Shown here in pieces: positions 26,494 through 39,511 of a stretch of 64,000 bases of DNA. The position numbers and the translations under genes were made by a program. The notes beneath the pieces were generated by a model. That model saw only the letters and a list, made by a program, of their open reading frames with translations. It searched no databases and was not told the DNA's origin. The DNA is from Lamellibrachia satsuma (lineage: Eukaryota > Annelida > Polychaeta > Sabellida > Siboglinidae): contig BSQZ01000036.1 in the NCBI GenBank assembly GCA_033239005.1, positions 6,177,501-6,241,500 of the forward strand, given 5' to 3'. Position 1 is the stretch's first letter. Each line of letters starts with the position of its first letter.

Positions 26494-29400
26494 AGATATG
26501 TTATGCTACTCTTCCTAGCTGTTTTGCATCTCGGGTGCCAAACTTTCAGGGGTTCACCTACGACCCCAGAAAGGAGTTGTAATACTTCAATGTTTTTTAA
26601 ATTCATCCCACTATTACCCTGAATCATAGATTCTTCGCAACGCTATACATATTTTCGATGATTGTTCCAAGTTAGTTAAACCATCCACTGCACAATTGCA
26701 ATAACATAACAAGTTGTAAACAATGGCATTACTCAGCCAATCAGCTGCTTATACCACTTTTGAATTTTTAACCAAGTTATGGCAGTGGTGATACACCAAG
26801 TGGCGCCACTGTTGGAGAGAATGAAAGACAGTGTGATAGCCTATGTAACCAACACGTTATCCCATCTGGAGGACGGGTATTTCTGCTAGTCTGTTTTAAT
26901 CAGCTATGGTGTGTACCTGGTCTTTACTGAATGCCTGCAAAAGCAGTCCTTCGTCTTGCAGCTTGCGTTTGATGTAGAGTGCTGCCTGCACCATGCCCTA
27001 CACACATGAAGCGCAGTAAATCTACTATCAATATTCTTTTTACAGAGCATTATCATATTAAATGCACTTTATTTTGCTGTATAAATATTATACAAATAGA
27101 TCACAATATTTAGTAATTCATAAATTAACACAGGCATACAGTCATACACCACACTAACATGATGCATTAGTACAATCTCATCAATGAAGTCAGTTAATCA
27201 GTCTCATTAATAGAGTATCAGCTGAAGAGCAACACACTACTATTACTATACTGAACCGAATCTTGGAATATGCCACATATTACTTTTACAATTTTCAACA
27301 TCCAAAATCTGTCAATTTTCATTGAGTCAGGTCAATTAAAACTGATCATTTATACATGACATGACAAGTTTGAGAAGGATTCCATACCAGGAATATCAAA
27401 GCAGCAATAAACATCCATCGAATGAAACGTTGGCTAGGAGCTTTCCAATCCTTCTCCAGCTTGTCACATGACCCCCCATGTGATACGCCCATAGTCAAGT
27501 CAGTCCACTGACAAAGATTGAGTGAGTCGGTTGAAATATTCGGAAAGAACATATAGTCTGTTGAGAAACTGGAACATTGATCCATTCAAAGAATTAAAAT
27601 AATACTGGGTATTTTCACCATTGATTTGATGACCTATGACCTGCTGAACTACTGACCTTATGCCCTAGCCAACCATCATGTTCTGGCGTGACAGGCAGCA
27701 CCTCTCCCTCAGCCTGCAAGTCTGTCAGTATGTCCTGCATCAACATAAGCCAGGAAAGGTTTATTACAATGCAATATAACATAACAGTGCTATATCAACA
27801 TAAGTGTTATAACTGGCTTAACAGATCTCTGCTGTCATTAATAATTCAACACATAAGAAGTATTGTCAGGAATACAGCGCCACTGTCAGTAATACATTTC
27901 ATAGGGGAGACTGAGGCACCATAATACTGTAATTTGTGGTGTATTTCTGTATAAATTCCAAACAATCCGGAATGTTAAGTCTGCATATGTGATACACATA
28001 CCTTAAGGGACAGTGTGCCACGGATAGAGATGATCACTTTCCTCTTTTCGTGATCTAGCGCAATGAAGAATGATGTTTCGCCAACCTGTAGAGAGAGGTT
28101 GTGAGAGAGATCCCTGGCAGGCGAGTGCAGCCACATGTGTTAGCAACAGTATGCTCAAGTCTAGTTAACACTGGTGCATTGTTTTGAATTCTGTTAAACC
28201 TAAAGGTATTTTTTTAAACAGCTGTAAAAGTTGAAAAAGCTGAAAATTAGTGTCTACTGTATATGTCACTGAATGTTCACAAAATGTAATACTTTATTGA
28301 TATGGTAAAACATAGATTTGTTAACAGCATGCTTCTATTAAAATACAAATAGGTACAATTTTTTATAAAATAATTCTTAATCTTTTTTAACTGGAGATAG
28401 CTCTACCGTATTTAACGTATACACATCTATGTCACTTCATGCCATATTAGCAGAAGTGACAATTGTCATGACAGTGGTGCCATATGGCGCAGTACACTAT
28501 CACCGAGGGAACAACTACTGTATGTGAGCAGAAACCACCAAATACTGACAAGAAAGCTCTCATTGCCAACAATAATGTGTTTAAAAAAGGCCAGTCCCAC
28601 ATTTAAGTGCAACCCAACCTTGCATAAGTTGAATGCGATTTCTTAACCATCTGCAAATTAATTCATAAAATAAGATATAAAACTATTCTGAAAGAATATT
28701 GTCACAGCTGAATATTGGTTGTCACTGGGCAAGGTTCAAGCACGGAGAATGGGTGTACCACAAATGTGGCATTGGGGTTGGGCATGGTTTTTGGGCATGG
28801 ATTTGGGCATGGGGTTGTGCATGGGTTTGGGCATGGGGCATAAGCATTGGCATTGGGTTACCTCGACGTGACAATTGGCATAGACGATGTTGCATGAGTC
28901 AAGGCCAGAGAGTTTGCGGATGGCTGCAAGGTGACAGGAGCAGCAGTTGTCGTCTACGACATGTGTGTACTCAGCATTACGTGTGAACACACAGCAGCAG
29001 CAGCAACAGCACCTATCAAACAACAACCACAACACCTGTCAAACAACAACCACAACACCTGTCAAACAACAACCACAGCACCTGTAAAACAACAGCCACA
29101 GCATCTGTCAAACAACAACCACATCACCTGTCAAACAGTAGCTACAGCACCTGACAAACAACAACCACAACACCTGTAAAACAACAACCACAGCACCTAT
29201 CAAGCAATAGCTACAGCACCTGTCAAACAACAACCACAGCACCTGTCAAGCAGCAGCTACAGCACCTGTCAAACAACAACCCAAAGCACCTGTCCAACAA
29301 CAATTACAACACCTGTAAAACAGCAGTCACAACTGACAACACCTGTCAAACAGCAGTCACAACACCTGGCTGTCGTTTGACAGTACCAGTCAGACAACAA

Positions 29401-32400
29401 CCACATCACTTGTACAATAATTACTGGCTTGCAGGTCTATCAGGTGTGGACGGTGATGTAATCATAGTCAACATAACTGAAATCATAACTAGATTTTGTT
29501 TGGATACTATTTGACATTTTTTAATGTGCTGTAATTGAAACTTTGTACTTGGGTCACAAGAGGAACGACAGACCAACTCTAAGACCAACGAAGACAGACC
29601 AACTGTCAGACCAACGAAGACAGACCAACTCTCAGACCAACGAAGACAGACCAACTGTCAGACCAACGAAGACAGACCAACTGTCAGACCAACGAAGACA
29701 GACCAACTCTCAGACCAACGAAGACAGACCAACTGTCAGACCAACGAAGACAGACCAACTCTCAGACCAACGAAGACAGACCAACTGTCAGACCAACGAA
29801 GACAGACCAACTGTCAGACCAACGAAGACAGACCAACTCTCAGACCAACGATGACAGACCAACTGTCAGACCAACGAAGACAGACCAACTCTCAGACCAA
29901 CGATGACAGACCAACTGTCAAGCCAATGATGCCAGATCAACCCCCATGAAATATTCACCCTGGGATGAGGATTTTGCTACGAAATTTTCACTCCCTCTAT
30001 GAAATATTCAACCCCAATTAGTGTTGTGTCCTTAGTGAAGTTCGGTAGTTTTGCTTTGTACATATCTTCTTATACCAAACATAACTTGTAGGAAAAAATG
30101 TATTGCAAATTTTACAAATTCAGAATATTAAAAAATTTGGAAAGTAACTTGTGATTATTCACAGATCTTAAGACATGTATTAGTGATGTTGATCTCATTG
30201 AGAACAACACCTTTTTGCTGTTTATTAAAAAATCTTATTCCAACTGTATGCATACATTAAAGTAAAATGCAAATTGTTAATTACAAACATCTATTATTAA
30301 AACATCTACTTAAGCTAACCTTCAAAAACATTGTTTTTAACTGTTTAAATATTTATGGCATGAAGGGGGTGAAAATTATCACTGAGGGGTTATTTATTTC
30401 ATATGAAATATTCACCCTTGGGTGAAAAGTCGGGGGTGAAAATTTGATCTCACACGTGTTATTATATATAGTATTGTAAGACGACACATTATTATCGCAG
30501 ATGTGACACTGCCACCAAACCGTACCTGAGACTAGGCAACAACGTGCAGCAGCCAGTTGACCTGTGCATGAGCAGGTAGATGGGCCAGCCGTACGCAGCA
30601 ATCGAGTAGTGAAGGTAGTAGAGAGCTGCCTTAAACTCAGCCAACATCTCCGGGTTCTTCAGACTGACAAACTTTGTCTGTGGCGTGATGGGCACTCCTG
30701 ACAGGAACTGGTACACGTCATTTCTCTTCTGCAAAACGAGGAGAGATACTAAGAATATCCCAATGGGCCAGCAATGTCCTCGTGACCCCGTACACACAGC
30801 GGTGAGGTTGGATGTGTGCATGCTGTCCCCAATAGTGCATTAAGATATCCTGTAGTGTGAGGTTTATATTGCATTTTGGCACCTCCTCTTTAGGACGGAT
30901 ACATAGAATTTGTTTTGTTTTAACTGCTTTGCCTTACAAAATGTTCCAATATGTCAAACGAATATACAGATACCATCTAACTTGTGACACAATGACACTA
31001 AACTGTGACACAATGACACTAACCTGTGATGCAATGACAATAAACTGCAACACAGTGACACTAAACTGCAACACAATGACACTAACCTGTGACACAATGA
31101 CACTAACTTGCGACACAATGACACTAACCTGTGACACAATGCACATCCGCTCCTTTTTCTGTTGTTTCCTCAGTAACATGAGACCAGCAACAATGTCAGA
31201 CGGAACAACATCGAGATCACGGAAGAATTCTGCCAGCAGCTTTGTGACTTCATCAAATGTGCCCTGGCAAAAGAAGCAGGTGCATAAACAAGAGAAGAAT
31301 AATTTTCATATTAATCAATAATTTTTTTAATACATTACAATATAAAACACTTCTAAAATCCTTGGTAGACCCAAGCTCGGCAACACAACAAAACAAACGG
31401 AGTTAAGCAGTTTCTAATCGATAAACAGTTCCCGTTGTAAACAGTTGGACTGGTACACCGGGGAGCTGTGGAGGATAAGTTCAAACAGGTGGGTTTTTAG
31501 TTTTTATGGCGAAATGTTATTATATTTCCTACAAACTTAACACAAACAGGGAGCGAGTTCCACAAAGTTGGTGCAGCAACTGAAAAAGGTCTAGTTTCAA
31601 CATTGGAAACAAAAAGTAGATTAGAATTAGATGATAAGTTATAGACGTGTCTGCATGACATAAGAAAGGTTGTGGGAGGTAGCAATGTGTAACTGAGACC
31701 CAGAAATTACAACTCTTGCCGGGTGACATAAGAAAGGTTGTGGGAGGTAGCAATGTGCAACTGAGACCCAGAAATTACAACTCTTACCGGGTGACATAAG
31801 AAAGGTTGTAGGAGGTAGCAATGTGCAACTGAGACCCAGAAATTACAACTCTTACCGGGTGTCACTTTCACCACAACAGAAAATTATATCATGTCTATAT
31901 TTTAAGTTTATTCCAACATCTGTTAAGGGGTAAGAGTTGTGTGACTGGTGGCCCTAAAATGATGACCCTGATGAAATGAGTTTAGTCACAAAGATAAAAT
32001 AAAAGATAAACATTTGATCAGTCATTTCAGCGTCACTACCCTCAATTAATAATAACAATGATTACTTTATTCGACCTAATAAGTGTGTTATTAGAATGCT
32101 TAAAAAAATTGGGCCATGGAAAAATGTCAAGGTATCTGTTCATAGACAATAAGATAACTATTTAGCACTAGTAGTGCCAAGTCTACAATCATGTTATGAA
32201 ATTATTAAATATTTGCAAAACTGACATTTCAATATTTGTTCATTTTGTCTACTCCTGAACATCGATCGAGAGAATCTGGGTTCGAATCCTTTTACTGTCA
32301 TTTCAAAGCTTGGACAATTTGGTTGACTCCACGTTGCCTCAGTTCACTCAGCTCAATCAATGAGTGCCTGGCTATAGACGGTTCACTCAGCTCAATCAAT

Positions 32401-35400
32401 GAGTGCCTGGCTATAGACGGTTCACTCAGCTCTATCAATGAGTGCCTGGCTATAGACGGTTCACTCAGCTCTATCAATGAGTGCCTGGCTATAGACGGTT
32501 CACTCAGCTCTATCAATGAGTGCCTGGCTATAGACGGTTCACTCAGCTCTATCAATGAGTGCCTGGCTATAGACGGTTCACTCAGCTCTATCAATGAGTG
32601 CCTGGCTATAGACGGTTCACTCAGCTCTATCAATGAGTGCCTGGCTATAGACGGTTCACTCAGCTCTATCAATGAGTGCCTGGCTATAGACAGTTCACTC
32701 AGCTCTATCAACGAGTGCCTGGCTATAAATGAATGAGTAGTCTTTGCACAGTAACTGCAGCATGGCTGCATGCTACCCAGAGAAGTTGAGATGGTGTTGG
32801 AATGAATAGGTCTGCCAGCGGGTGAAGTTTAATTGTGTTTTGAGCAGTCCCAAGGACTGGATACCACGCAATATAAGAATGTACCTTTAATCCGCTATGC
32901 AAATAGCTTTAACTTACCCGGTATCTATTTTTGCTGAGACAGCAGAAAAGCATGGTGCAACGGCGATACCAGCTCTGCTCATACATTAAGATGGCCTCCC
33001 TGAAACACACACATGTCCTATAGTCTCTTGTGTCACTGCAATAAGAGGCACAAACTTGTTTTTCAACTATATTGGATCATTTTATTTACTTATCGACATA
33101 ACATCAACAATCGTCGAGTAGAGCAGCGTCATTCATGGATTCAGCATTTTTAATGAACTACCTCCAAGGCTTTGCAACAGTGCCACTCATCAGTTATGGT
33201 TTCCACCGGTCTTTTTTATTATTCCGTAATACCATCACAATTCAGGGTTGAAAAAATTCATGATTTTTTTTTAAATAAAAAAATCGGATTTATTTGATTT
33301 AAATCAGATTTTTTTTATTTGATTAAAAAAAATCTGGTATATAGACATTTATATAGATGTTTATATTTATAAACTCTTTCAAACGCGTCTTATTCAAATC
33401 GATTTGGGTACTTGTCTTAACAGAGGGTGCATGATTTTTGCTTATATAAAGACATTAGACAATGTCCACAAGGCCTCACCCCCTGTAGTTGCATAGTCTG
33501 TCTTGGAAAGGAAAGCATGCTGTGTGTCTGAGGCTGTAGCAGTGTTAATTATTGTTTGCTTAGAGGGTGGATTAGCACCTGACCAGGGCTCTGTGTACTC
33601 TAAAGGTCTCCAACCAGACTGCAAACTGGTACAGTTATTAAACAATTGTAGATCAGACTGTCTTACTTGAGTCAACATACTGAATTGGTAACAACTAGCA
33701 CAAGCTCTAGGTGGACTTTAACTCAGGGCTTCTGACTTGAACAGATACTTGCTCTGGAAGACAAGTTTGTGTGGCTTCACTGCATTCAGAAAGGGAATAC
33801 CTCAAACATACACAGTGTCATAAAATATTTGACTATCAGGCTATCTGGTGACAATACATCTACACAAGTTTGCGCACTTTGTGCTTTTGTATTAAAAAAA
33901 CATACAAAACTTTGTTGATCTCGATGCTTGTAAACAACTATTTGTGTTAAATTAATATAAATCAGCGATTAAAAAATCAGAAGTAAAAAAAATCATAAAT
34001 CAATTATTTTTTTTGAGTGATTTAAATCAATTATTTAAATCAAATGATTTAAATCAACAACCCTGATCACAATACTATCAATATAGTTATGAAAGTATTG
34101 TAATAGTTATACAGCTATGGGGATATTAGCGCAATAGTAAAATTATTCCCAACAACTACTTGGCACTCCACTGCATTGGACGGAGACCTACCACTGCACT
34201 GGACGGAGACCTACCACTGCACTGGACGGAGACCTACCACTGCACTGTACAGAGACCAACCACTGCACTGGACGGAGACCTGTACCACTGCACTGGACGG
34301 AGACCTACCACTGCACTGGACGGAGACCTACCACTGCACTGTACAGAGACCAACCACTGCACTGGACGGAGACCTCTACCACTGCACTGGACAGAGACCT
34401 ACCACTGCACTGGACGGAGACCTACCACTGCACTGGACGGAAACCTACCACGGCACTGGACGGAGACCTCTACCACTGCACTGGACGGAGACCTCTACCA
34501 CTGCACTGGATGGAGACCTACCACTGCACTGGGCGGAGACCTCTACCACTGCACTGGACGGAGACCTCTACCACTGCACTGGGCGGAGACCTACCACTGC
34601 ACCTGGCGGAGACCTCTACCACTGCACTAGATGGAGACCTACCACTGCACTTCAATGTAGGAGTCTTGAGTAAAGCATGTTGTTAGTTTCTTTCATTAAT
34701 TGCACGGCAATCAGTTGTTCTTCCAGCATTAGTAAATATGTAACTATCATTCTGGATCAAATGCCGTAACTGATAATTTCTCCACAAAACGTAGTCACGC
34801 CATGTTGCAATAAATCTAATCAACCACATCATTAGTAGTCGCACTACTTGGTGTGAACCCAGTTGTAATCAAATATTTAATTATGTTGAGAGGATAACTG
34901 ATTCCACTGCAATGCTTGGCTCAACTTATGAATATTAGTTACAGGACTGTGTACAGTGCACAGTGTACATCTTAGAGCAGGCGGATGTGCAACACAAACA
35001 GAATCAATGCAGTTTGCCTTTGTTATGATAATGTGTAATATAGCGGAATGTTAGTTATTAAAGCATGTCAACTGAACACACACACACAGGGCTTACAAAA
35101 ACAAACATCTAAATTGGCCCAGGATGATAAGTTTTAATTACTATCTAAAAAGTTTCAATTACTAATTAATTATTAAAACATCTACTTAAACCAAGCTTCA
35201 AAAGCTTTATACTTCTTTAAGTATACAACATTGCCAATGGTTAAAAATAAATAATTAATATATATATATGCATAGTTTCATAATAATGAAGTATTATTGA
35301 TTTGTTTTGTATCTTGTATGTTTTAATCCATCTGGATTATTGCATTTTTGTTTTAACACACCTAAAGTGGAATGTTTTAACACACCTAAAGTGGAATGTT

Positions 35401-38400
35401 TTAACACACCTAAAGTGGAAAGTGAACAATGCAGTAAATTGAAGCTTCTGTGTATTTTTCAATTACAATTGAATGTTTCTAACAAATAAGATTAATGCTG
35501 GATCTTTCATGTTTGTATTTGTCATGGTGTATCAGTGTTTGCATATACTTTAACTTAATGTAAACCGTACACTATAGAAGCTGATAAGTAAGAAGCAACT
35601 GAATACTACTGTTAAGTTGGACCAAGGGTAAACTTCTGCATAAGTGCACCTGGCAGCCCTGGACTGAGAACAATAGCACAAACCATCTGGAGCGTTACCT
35701 GGTAACACGATCGACTGAGGAAACAGAATGGAACCTAGGAAAAACATGCTTAATAAGACACCCGAGAGAGAGCACCTTGGTGTGAAGCCATACCCCTCAC
35801 ACCGTACCACACCAATAACAATTGCAGTACGTTATCTTACTCACAATTGGCATATCTTTTAGTGATATTATGTGCATATCTGTTAAAGTGAAGTTGAAAC
35901 TGATATATTGATTAATTCTTCAATATGTGCTGTTGCCATTGTAAGATATACACAATGAGGAGGCAGCAGAACAAACTGTCTGGTGACAGCATTGAAGACA
36001 GCAACACTGATACATTGACAATCATTGTGATTAAATTAGGCTCTTTCAATAGCATATAATTTACCCACATGTTGAAAAAAACATGCAACCGGCAAACAAA
36101 AAGAAAAGCAATAAGCTAAAAAGATATCTCTTTAGTCATTATAAAATTTAAAAAGCTTAACTGTTACGAACAACATTTTAAGTTGTTTCTTATAAATTTT
36201 ATAAGAAGTCAACACTGTGTAATCATAGTGAGGGGGTGTGGCAGGAAATGGGAGGTTGGCCTCAAAAATAGGTGGGACTGATGGGAGGTGGGATTGACGG
36301 GAGGTGGGATTGATGGGAGGTAGGATTGCTTGGAGGTGGGATTGATGGGAGGTGGGACGTGGACTCTTTAAAAATTACGGGACGTTGTCCCCCAAAACAG
36401 GTGTGAAATGGGAGGTTGACACCCCTGCCACGCCCCCTCCATAGAATAACAACTTCAAACACGCAATTACTAGGACAGGAAGCACGAAGCAAAGCCAAGC
36501 GAAGTCAACTATTACCTGTCTAGTGATGTCAACGAGAAAAAACAAATCCTGTAAGGGAAATGGAACGCCAAAATAAAGGATAACTTCAACAGAACGACAC
36601 AAAGAAGCATTACTTAAATTCACCAATCCATGCAATTTACAATGAGTGTACAGACAAACCAGCAAAATTAGTGTCAACCAGAAATACCACCACAATTAAC
36701 AGTGCATTGGTTTTTAAATCAAACAATGATATTAAAACAACCAGATTCAGTTCAACACATGCACTTGGTATATAAAATTACAAGCACTAATTAATCACAG
36801 AAACTTGTATAACTATGAAATGATTATGATTATGAAAATAATTATAATTATGAAAAAATAGACTACTAAGTGACTCTGTGGACATTGCTTGGTGCACAAA
36901 CTCTGTGGATATTGCTTCGTGCACAAACTCTGTGGACATTGCTTGGTGCACAAACTCTGTCGTGACTGTGTAGTCGAAATGCTATTCAACAGTACAATGA
37001 GAGGTTTTGAGGTTCAATGTAGTTAAGGTTTTTTCATCCAATCATATCCTCTTGCGAGGTGGTTAGCTGAATTGACTGAGCTGTGTCACGGACACTTCTG
37101 CAGTGACTCATGAGAGATGGAGTTCACAGCAGGGATCTTTTACGTCCCTGGCATAGACACCAGAAAGGACAGCGTTTAGAATCTCTTCTGAAAGACACAG
37201 ACAAAATAGGGTGTATGAAATGAAAAAAGTTTTGAAACAGCAGCCGGTGGTTTTAAACCATGGTCTCTTCGACCGAATGTCTGAAGCTTTACCACAGTTG
37301 AGAGCTGAAAGCATCACACAAAATGCTGTCTCTTAATGACCATAAGAGGCTTATATGTGTACAACAAAATAACCAACACCAAACAAAGAGGAACTCTTGG
37401 CAGCTGAACCAAACTTGCATGCACTGGTTGATTAACTATTTCAGTACGACAGGCTGGAATTCTGGCATTGGCTACATTCACCATTTAAATCGCTTTTACT
37501 CATAATTATCTTCCAAGTGGAGCCACTTGTTATATATAGTTGTCATGGCGAATTAATTAGATATTCGGTAGCGGCTATCGTTTATTATCGTTCAATATTT
37601 TCTTACGGAGATTTTCGTGGTTTTTAATGATGGATTATCAAAATCTGCTATGGCCCCAATGGCGGACGGCATTACTTCAACTGACGATTTACTGCCGTAT
37701 GTTTTCGACAGATTATTTGATAGTTTTAGCGACGAATCTTTGTGGGATGTTGATGATTGAAACAACGATGTTGGCGAACTTAGCGACCGAGCTGGAGGCA
37801 AAACAGATACTGACAACGGGAGTATTTTTGATGGCTACTCAGACGTCAGTGACGTTATAAATGCTAAGGATAAGCTGTCCACTGTACTATCAACGCTGGA
37901 TGATGCGTAGTTTGATTTTTGTAAGTAGAAAAAGGTGTCTGTGAATCCGTCAACATGCAAAATTTGATTGAAATCGGTCAAGTAACGATGAATGTGTTAG
38001 CTAATATATAAATGAACACTTCTGTCATATATGTTTAAAATACAGATAAATAACTGTTTTTTACTGTCTCATACTCCACAAAATGTACTTTATATTGTAT
38101 TTTATATCATAGTACACTCCTGTAGCATGATCAACATGAGTAGTTTACATTACATATGTACACTGGCATACAACTGCGTTCAGTAACTGCAAAAACAGTG
38201 AAATCGCGGTGGCCATCTTGGATTGCTGGTTACCATGACGACCAAATGTAAAATGATATGGCTCATTTTACTTTCTGATTATCGTACTTTCAGAATATTT
38301 AAACATTCCTATTCATAAAATGCATTTTTGTTGCTGAAATCTTGACTTGAAATTCACTGGGAATACAGTATTCAGTGGTCGCAGCAGATCAGGGCTGTAG

Positions 38401-39427
38401 TACTGAAATGGTTAATGAGAGACTGGTTCCCAACACATGCATTTATATAAAAAGCCTTGGGGGTTTGTAAGAAAACCTGTTATTTTGTGCTACAATGTTT
38501 TCGTGTATCTTTTTCTACAGCGCATTTTAACAAAGCGTGAACAGGGAATGATTCAGCCATTTTGATTCTACTAAATGATTCTATTATCTGTGGTTCTGTT
38601 AAGTGACGTCTACTACTGTCTAACACTGTGGCTACCTCTAAATATACCTATACAGCTCAGCAATGGCTGGTTGTCTTACCTCTGTCGCCAGCTGCGCCTT
38701 CTCCCATCATGCATCTTGCGCTGGTGGTGCACATGTTCACTGCTGTGCGAGTTGTCCTGGTAGTGCTTCATCTTCACCCAACTCCGACCCGCGGAGTCAA
38801 ACGTACACCAAGTGATGAGTAGCACACACAGCACGATGGTCCAGTTGCAAATAACAATACCTACATACATACACAATGACACTGAAGACTGTATACATGA
38901 ACACATGTGACACAGTAATCACTTGCCATTCATAAAGGCCATCCAGATTTGTCAGCTTTGCAAATCAAATACCCAATGAAACAGTTGTCTGATGCCCCCC
39001 ACCTAACCCCCGGTCACAGGGCACTATGGGCTACCTCAAGTTCTTTCAAGATGATCACAAAGACTTGACCATATACAACAATTGCTCAACCATGGGAGAT
39101 GGCCTGAAGCAGCTAGGGGGCAACCCTTCTGATGCACCCAGACTCCACACGGTGCTCTGCGGTGCTCCAAGGAGCCTTTGAGGGCTTGTGATGGGGCAGC
39201 ATAACCATAATAAAAATAACAATACATTTCTTATAAAGTGCCCCAACCACATTATATATAAAATCACATTTAAACTGCTAATGTACAAAAATCTGCAATT
39301 ATTACTTGCAAAATACAGTAAAATCTTGGTTCAGTAAATAGTTAAAATTAAGAAACACATTTAAAACCTATTAAAATTTACATAAATAATAATAAACACA
39401 TAAATAAAATAATATATATACATACAT

Positions 39428-39511
<84 letters not shown>

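Noticed and set aside
29013..29930. CRISPR-like spaced repeats
   Set aside because: Units are directly adjacent with no unique spacers, in an intron of an animal gene.
35550..35810. Minus-strand frame as an additional DAGLA exon
   Set aside because: No similarity to any part of the protein, and exons 3 and 4 join in phase without it.
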